Shown: positions 56,101 to 64,000 of the stretch, piece after piece | How positions within the stretch are numbered: the first letter of the stretch is position 1 | How the letters are laid out: each line of letters begins with the position of its first letter | DNA from: Cordylochernes scorpioides | Lineage: Eukaryota > Arthropoda > Arachnida > Pseudoscorpiones > Chernetidae | Reading direction: 5' to 3' | Length of the DNA: 64,000 nt | Assembly: GCA_030710605.1 (NCBI GenBank) | Contig: CP092863.1 | Coordinates: 144,981,372-145,045,371, forward strand | Program-made: the position numbers and the translations under genes | The notes under the pieces: model-generated | Seen by the model: only the letters and a program-made list of their open reading frames with translations | What the model was told of the DNA's origin: nothing | Databases searched by the model: none

Positions 56101-59100
56101 ATTGAGATGGAGTCCAGGTTGATGTCTCTCTAAGTCCTGCATAGTCCCAGGATTTCAATTTTTCATATGGTCCATGTTGTTTCAGAGTTCAAATTGAATG
56201 TACATACATTGAGATGGAGTCCAGGGTGATGTCTCTCTAAGTCCTGCATAGTCCAGGATTCCAAGTTTGCATATGGTCCATGTTGTTTCAAGTTCAAATT
56301 GAATGTACATACATTGAGATGGAGTCCAGGTTGGTGTCTCTCTAAGTCCTGCATAGTCCAGGATTTCAATTTTTCATATGGTCCATGTTGTTTCAAGTTC
56401 AAATTGAATGTACATACATGAGATGGAGTCCAGGTTGGTGTCTCTCTAAGTCCTGCATAGTCCAGGATTTCAATTTTTCATATGGTCCATGTTGTTTCAA
56501 GTTCAAATAGAATGTACATACATGAGATGGAGTCCAGGTTGGGTGTCTCTCTAAGTCCTGCATAGTCCAGGATTTCAATTTTTCATATGGTCCATGTTGT
56601 TTCAAGTTCAAATTGAATGTACATACATTGAGATTGGAGTCCAGGTTTGTGTCTCTCTAAGTCCTGCATAGTCCATGATTTCAATTTTCATATGTCCATG
56701 TTGTTTCAAGTTCAAATTGAATGTACATACATTGAGATGGAGTCCAGGTTGGTGTCTCTCTAAGTCCTGCATAGTCCAAGGATTTCAATTTTTCATATGG
56801 TCCATGTTGTTTCAAGTTCAAATTGAATGTACATACATTGAATGGAGTCAGGTTGTGTCTCTCTAAGTCCTGCATAGTCCAGGATTTCAATTTTTCATAT
56901 GGTCCATGTTGTTTCAAGTTCAAATTGAATGTACATACATTGAGATGGAGTCCAGGTTGTTGTCTCTCTAAGTCCTGCATAGTCCAGGATTTCAATTTTT
57001 CTTATGGTCCATGTTGTTTCAAGTTCAAATTGAATGTACATACATTGAGTAGGAGTCCAGGTTGGTGTCTCTCTAAGTCCTGCATAGTCCAGGATTTCAA
57101 TTTTTCATATGGTCCATGTTGTTTCAAGTTCAAATTGAATGTACATACATTGAGATGGAGTCCAGTTGGTGTCTCTCTAAGTCCTGCATAGTCCCAGGAT
57201 TTCAATTTTTCATATGGTCCATGTTGTTTCAAGTTCAAATTGAATGTACATACATTGAGATGGAGTCCAGGTTGGTGTCCTCTCTAAGTCCTGCATTAGT
57301 CCAGATTTCAATTTTCATATGGTCCATGTTGTTTCAAGTTCAAATTGAATGTACATACATTGAGATGGAGTCCCAGGTTGTGTCTCTCTAGTCCTGCATA
57401 GTCCAGGATTTCCAATTTTTCATATGGTCCATGTTGTTTCAAGTTCAAATTGAATGTACATACATTGAGATGGAGTCACGGTTTGGTGTCTCTCTAAGTC
57501 CTGCATAGTCCAGGATTTCAATTTTTCATATGGTCCATGTTGTTTCAAGTTCAAATTGAATGTACATACATTGAGATGGAGTCCAGGTTGGTGTCTCTCT
57601 AAGTCCTGCATAGTCCCAGGATTTCAATTTTTCATATGGTCCATGTTTTTTCAAGTTCAAATGGAATGTACATACATTGAGATTGAGTCCAGGTTGGTGT
57701 CTCTCTAAGTCCTGCATAGTCCAGGATTTCAATTTTTCATATGGTCCATGTTGTTTCAAGTTCAAATTGAATGTACATACATTGAGATGGGATCCAGGTT
57801 GGGTCTCTCCTAAGTCCTGCATAGTCCAGGGATTCAATTTTTCATATGGTCCATGTTGTTTCAAGTTCAAAATTGAATGTACATCATTGAGATGGGAGTC
57901 CAGGTTGTGTCTCTCTAAGTCCTGCATAGTCCAGGATTTCAATTTTTCATATGGTCCATGTTGTTTCAAGTTCAAATTGAATGTACATACATTAGATGGA
58001 GTCCAGGTTGGTGTCTCTCTAAGTCCTGCATAGTCCAGGATTTCAATTTTTCATATGGTCACATGTTGTTTCAAGTTCTAATTGAATGTACATACATTGA
58101 GATGGAGGTCCAGGTTGGTGTCTCTCTAAGTCCTGCATAGTCCAGGATTTCAATTTTTCATATGGTCCATGTTGTTTCAAGTTCAAATTGAATGTACATA
58201 CATTGAGATGGAGTCCAGGTTGGTGTCTCTCTAAGTCCTGCATAGTCCAGGATTCAATTTTTCATATGGGTCCCATGTTGTTTCAAGTTCAATTGAATGT
58301 ACATTACATTGAGATGGATCCAGGTTGATGTCTCTCTAAGTCCTGCATAGTCCAGGATTTCAATTTTTCATATGGTCCATGTTGTTTCGAGTTCAAATTG
58401 AATGTACATACATTGAGATGGAGTCCAGGTTGGTGTCTCTCTAAGTCCTGCATAGTCCAGGATTTCAATTTTCATATGGTCCATGTTGTTTCAAGTTCAA
58501 ATTGAAATGTACATACATTGAGAATGGAGTCCAGGTTGGTGTCTCTCTAAGTCCTGCATAGTCCCAGGATTTCAATTTTCATATGGTCCATGTTGTTTCA
58601 AGTTCAAATTGAATGTACATACATTGAGATGGAGTCCAGGTTGATGTCTCTCTAAGTCCTCCTGCATAGTCCAGGATTTCAATTTTCATATGGTCCATGT
58701 TGTTTCAAGTTCAAATTGAATGTACATACATTGAGATGGAGTCCAGGTTGCTGTCTCTCTAAGTCCTGCATAGTCCAGGATTTCAATTTTTCATATGGTC
58801 CATGTTTTTCAAGTTCAAATTGATGTACATACATTGAGATGGAGTCCAGGTTGATGTCTCTCTAAGTCCTGCATAGTCCAGGATTTTCAATTTTTCATAT
58901 GGTCCATGTTGTTTCAAGTTCAAATTGAATGTACATACATTGAGATGGAGTCCAGGTTGGTGTCTCTCTAAGTCCTGCATAGTCCAGGATTTCAATTTTT
59001 CATATGGTCCATGTTGTTTCAAGTTCAAATTGAATGTACATACATGAGATGGAGTCCAGGTTGGTGTCTCTCTAAGTCCTGCATAGTCCAGGATTTCAAT

Positions 59101-62100
59101 TTTTCATATGGTCCATGTTGTTTCAAGTTCAAATTGAATGTACATACATTGAGATGGAGTCCAGTTGGTGTCTCTCTAAGTCCTGCATAGTCCAGGATTT
59201 CAATTTTTCATATGGTCCATGTTGTTTCAAGTTCAAATTGAATGTACATACATTGAGATGGAGTCCAGGTTGGTGTCTCTCTAAGTCCTGCATAGTCCAG
59301 GATTTCAATTTTTTCATATGGTCCATGTTGTTTCAAGTTCAAATTGAATGTACATACATTGAGATGGAGTCCAGGTTGTGTGTCTCTCTAAGTCCTGCAT
59401 AGTCCAGGATTTCAATTTTTCATATGGTCCATGTTGTTTCAAGTTCAAATTGAATGTACATACATTGAGATGGAGTCCAGGTTGATGTCTCTCTAAGTCC
59501 TGCATAGTCCAGGATTTCAAGTTTTCATATGGGTCCATGTTGTTTCAAGTTCAAATTGAATGTACATACATTGAGATGGAGTCCAGGTTGGTGTCTCTCT
59601 AAGTCCATGCATATCCAGGATTTCAATTTTTCATATGGTCCATGTTGTTTCAAGTTCAAATTGAATGTACATACATTGAGATGGAGTCCAGGTTGGTGTC
59701 TCTCTAAGTCCTGCATAGTCCAGGATTTCAATTTTTCATATGGTCCATGTTGTTTCAAGTTCAAATTGAATGTACATACATTGAGATGGAGTCCAGGTTG
59801 GTGTCTCTCTAAGTCCTGCATAGTCCAGGATTTCAATTTTTCATATGGTTCCATGTTGTTTCAAGTTCAAATTGAATGTACATACATTGAGATGGAGTCC
59901 AGGTTGGTGTCTCTCTAAGTCCTGCATAGTCCCAGGATTTCAATTTTTCATATGGTCCATGTTGTTTCAAGTTCAAATTGAATGTACATACATTGAGATG
60001 GAGTCCAGGTTGGTGTCTCTCTAAGTCCTGCATAGTCCAGGATTTCAATTTTTCATATGGTCCATGTTGTTTCAAGTTCAAATTGAATGTACATACATTG
60101 AGATGGAGTCCAGGTTGATGTCCTCTCTAAGTCCTGCATAGTCCAGGATTTCAATTTTTCATATGGTCCATGTTGTTTTCAAGTTCAAATTGAATGTACA
60201 TACATTGAGATGGAGTCCAGGTTGTGTCTCTCTAAGTCCTGCATAGTCCAGGATTTCCAATTTTTCATATGGTCCATGTTGTTTCAAGTTTCATATTGAA
60301 TGTACATACATTGATGATGGAGTCCAGGTTGATGTCTCTCTAAGTCTGCATAGTCCAGGATTTCAAGTTTTCATATGGTCCATGTTGTTTCAAGTTCAAA
60401 TTGAAGGTACATACATTGAGATGGAGTCCAGGTTGGTGTCTCTCTAAGTCCTGCATAGTCCAGGATTTCAATTTTTCATATGGTCCATGTTGTTTCAAGT
60501 TCAAATTGATGTACATACATTGAGATGGAGTCCAGGTTGGTGTCTCTCTAAGTCCTGCATAGTCCAGGATTCAATTTTTCATATGGTCCATGTTGTTTCA
60601 AGTTCAAATTGAATGTACATACATTGAGATGGAGTCCAGGTTGGATGTCTCTCTAAGTCCTGCATAGTCCAGGATTTCAATTTTTCATATGGTCCATGTT
60701 GTTTCAAGTTCAAATTGAATGTACATACATTGAGATGGAGTCCAGGTTGGTGTCTCTCTAAGTCCTGCATAGTCCAGGATTTCAATTTTTCATATGGTCC
60801 ATGTTGTTTCAAGTTCAAATTGAATGTACATACATTGAGATGGAGTCCAGGTTGGTGTCTCTCTAAGTCCTGCATAGTCCAGGATTTCAATTTTTCATAT
60901 GGTCCATGTTGTTTCAAGTTCAAATTGAATGTACATACATTGAGATGGAGTCCCAGGGTTGATGTCTCTCTAAGTCCTGCATAGTCCAGGATTTCAATTT
61001 TTCATATGGTCCATGTTGTTTCAAGTTCAAATTGAATGTACATACATTGAGATGGAGTCCAGGTTGGTGTCTCTCTAAGTCCTGCATAGTCCAGGATTTC
61101 AATTTTTCATATGGTCCATGTTGTTTCAAGTTCAATTGAATGTACATACATTGAGATGGAGTCCAGGTTGATGTCTCTCTAAGTCCTGCATAGTCCAGGA
61201 TTTCAATTTTTCATATGGTCCATGTTGTTTCAAGATTCAAATTGAATGTCATACATTGAGATGGAGTCCAGGTTGATGTCTCTCTAAGTCCTGCATAGTC
61301 CAGGATTACAATTTTTCATATGGTCCATGTTGTTTCAAGTTCAAATTGAATGTACATACATTGAGATGGGAGTTCCAGGTTGGTGTCTCTCTAAGTCCTG
61401 CATAGTCCAGGATTTCAATTTTTCATATGGTCCATGTTGTTTCAAGTTCAAATTGAATGTACATACATTGAGATGGAGTCCAGGTAGGTGTCTCTCTAAG
61501 TCCTGCATAGTCCAGGATTTCAATTTCTTCATATGGTCCATGTTGTTTCAAGTTCAAATTGAATGTACATACATTGGATGGAGTCCCAGGTTGGTGTCTC
61601 TCTATGTCCTGCATAGTCCAGGATTTCAATTTTTCATATGGTCCATGTTGTTTCAAGTTCAAATTGAATGTACATACATTGAGATGGAGTCCAGGTTGGT
61701 GTCTCTCTAAGTCCTGCATAGTCCAGGATTTCAATTTTTCATATGGTCCATGTTGTTTCAAGTTCAAATTGAATGTACATACATGAGATGGAGTCCAGGT
61801 TGATGTCTCTCTAAGTCCTGCATAGTCCAGGATTTCAATTTTCTATGGTCCATGTTGTTTCAAGTTCAAATTGAATGTACATACATTGAGTGGAGTCCAG
61901 GTTGGTGTCTCTCTAAGTCCTGCATAGTCCAGGATTTCAATTTTTCATATGTCCATGTTGTTTCAAGTTCAAATTGAATGTACATACATTGAGATGGAGT
62001 CCAGTTATGTCTCTCTAAGTCCTGCATAGTCCAGGATTTCAATTTTTCATATGGTCCATGTTGTTTCAAGTTCAAATTGAATGTACATACATTGAGATGG

Positions 62101-64000
62101 AGTCCAGGTTTGATGTCTCTCTAAGTCCTGCATAGTCCCAGGATTTCAATTTTTCATATGGTCCATGTTGTTTCGAGTTCAATTGAATGTACATACACTT
62201 GAGATGGAGTCCAGGTTGGTGTCTCTCTAAGTCCTGCATAGTCCATGGATTTCAATTTTTCATTATGGTCCATGTTGTTTCAAGTTCAAATTGAATGTAC
62301 ATACATTGAGATGGACGTCCCAGGTTGGTGTCTCTCTAAGTCCTGCATAAGTCCAGGATTTCAATTTTTCACTCTTGGTCCATGTTGTTTCTAAGTTCAA
62401 ATTGAATGTACATACATTGAGATGGAGTCAGGTTGGTGTCTACTCTAAGTCCTGCATAGTCCAGGATTTCAATTTTTCATATGGTCCATGTTGTTTCAAG
62501 TTCAAATTGAATGTACATACATTGAGATGGAGTCAGGTTGGTGTCTCTCTAAGTCCCTGCATAGTCCGGATTTCAATTTTTCATATGGTCCATGTTGTTT
62601 CAAGTTCAAATTGATGTACATACATTGAGATGGAGTCCAGGTTGTGTCTCTCTAAGTCCTGCATAGTCCAGGATTTCAATTTTTCATATGGTCCATGTTG
62701 TTTCAAGTTCAAATGAATGTACATACATTGAGATGGAGTCCAGGTTGGTGTCTCTCTAAGTCCTGCATAGTCCAGGATTTCAATTTTTCATATGGTCCAT
62801 GTTGTTTCAAGTTCAAATTGAATGTACATACATTGAGATGGAGTCCAGGTTGTGTCTCTCTAAGTCCTGCATAGTCCAGGATTTCAATTTTTCATATGGT
62901 CCATTGTTTCAAGTTCAAATTGAATGTACATACATTGAGATTGAGTCCAGGTTGGCTCTCTAAGTCCTGCATAGTCCAGGATTTCAATTTTTCATATGGT
63001 CCATGTTGTTTCAAGTTCAAATTGAATGTACACATTGAGATGGAGTCCAGGTTGGTGTCTCTCTAAGTCCTGCATAGTCCAGGATTTCAATTTTTCATAT
63101 GGTCCATGTTGTTTCAGTTCAAATTGAATGTACATACATTGAGATGGAGTCCAGGTTGATGTCTCTCTAAGTCCTGCATAGTCCAGGATTTCAATTTTTC
63201 ATTGGTCCCATGTTGTTTCAAGTTCAAATTGAATGTACATACATTGAGATGAGTCCAGGTTGGTGTCTCTCTAAGTCCTGCATAGTCCAGGATTTCAATT
63301 TTTCATATGGTCCATGTTGTTTCAAGTTCAAATTGAATGTACATACATTGAGATGGAGTCCAGGTTGGTGTCTCTCTAAGTCCTGCAATAGTCCAGGATT
63401 TCAATTTTTCATAATGGTCCATGTTGTTTCAAGTTCAAATTGAATGTACATACATTGAGATGGAGTCCAGGTTGGTGTCTCTCTAAGTCCTGCATAGTCC
63501 AGGGATTTCTATTTTTTCATATGGTCCATGTTGTTTCAAGTTCAAATTGAATGTACATACATTGAGATGGAGTCCAGGTTGATGTCTCTCCTAAGTCCTG
63601 CATAGTCCAGGATTTCAATTTTTCATATGGTCCATGTTGTTTCAAGTTCAAATTGAATGTACATACATTGAGATGGAGTCCAGGTGGTGTCTCTCTAAGT
63701 CCTGCATAGTCCAGGATTTCAATTTTTCATATGGTCCATGTTGTTTCAAGTTCAAATTGAATGTACATACATTGAGATGGAGTCCCAGGTTGGTGTCTCT
63801 CTAAGTCCTGCATAGTCCAGGATTTCAATTTTTCATATGGTCCATGTTGTTTCAAGTTCAAATTGAATGTACATACATTGAGATGGAGTCCAGGTTGGTG
63901 TCTCTCTAAGTCCTGCATAGTCCAGGATTTCAATTTTTTCATATGGTCCATGTTGTTTCAAGTTCAAATTGAATGTACATACATTGAGATGGAGTCCAGG
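50133..64000. repeat. 105-bp satellite array, ~132 units, continuing past the window
   Basis: The unit starts AGTCCTGCATAGTCCAGG, continues TTTCATATGGTCCATGTTG and TTCAAATTGAATGTACATAC, and ends ATTGAGATGGAGTCCAGG plus TTGGTGTCTCTCTA. Period is exactly 105 bp from about 50146 to 52690. From about 53180 to the end, 1-nt insertions and deletions appear in most units. Substitution variants (GGT/GAT after CCAGGTT, CAAG/CGAG, TTTCAATTTTTC/TCCAAGTTTGC) recur at multiples of the unit. Because 105 is divisible by three, long frames with a 35-residue period (for example 50569-52707 minus) are open by arithmetic and should not be read as genes. Confidence 0.97.

Noticed and set aside
50133..64000. CRISPR array
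   Set aside because: Units are contiguous with no unique spacers, and the locus is eukaryotic.

Overview
The window looks like a piece of an arthropod nuclear genome, possibly a chelicerate. It is AT-rich, repeat-dense and intron-rich. Its only host gene is a Dscam-type cell-adhesion gene on the + strand, represented by four GC-richer exons set in introns of about 9-11 kb. Exon 20628-20909 encodes a complete Ig domain (Ig7 type). Exons 30128-30247 and 40967-41152 together encode the next one (Ig8 type, opening VPPRWIVEP). Exon 49888-50035 encodes the first half of a third (Ig9 type). Three introns between these exons are phase 1. The gene continues past both window edges. I see no array of alternative Ig exons.

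Everything else is mobile or repetitive DNA. 1-4989: a Gypsy-type LTR retrotransposon (minus strand) with gag and an open pol running off the left edge. 8464-12071: a 5'-truncated, frameshifted LINE. 15527-18205: Penelope-like elements (PLEs), one a decayed RT + GIY-YIG copy and one a head-to-head inverted pair. 23296-24218: a decayed mariner. 33276-36288: a compact LTR element with near-identical LTRs, a 4-bp target duplication and one intact 811-codon frame for Gag-protease-integrase but no reverse transcriptase. MITEs, tRNA-headed SINEs, foldbacks and a five-copy minisatellite fill the introns. Three tRNA-like sequences (one Gly-GCC, two Thr-GGT-like) lie inside repeats.

50133-64000 is a 105-bp satellite of about 132 copies inside the intron after the last visible exon. 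Each unit contains a roughly 30-bp copy of that exon's own 3' end plus its splice donor, so the array carries over a hundred decoy-like exon/intron junctions. The first 2.5 kb keep exact 105-bp spacing. Beyond about 53.2 kb almost every unit has 1-nt indels.

A second theme is the hammerhead ribozyme. Several PLE-derived termini carry the minimalist hammerhead layout: CUGANGA, stem II, GAAA, a tiny stem III and a matched stem I. The best are at 21586-21623, 18123-18165 and 16844-16886. Another abundant family (about a dozen copies, e.g. 46905-46985) contains all three hammerhead strands with pairing stems I, II and III, but in an order that is not a circular permutation of the normal ribozyme. 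I consider the exon-derived satellite, the permuted hammerhead family and the RT-less LTR element the most interesting features.
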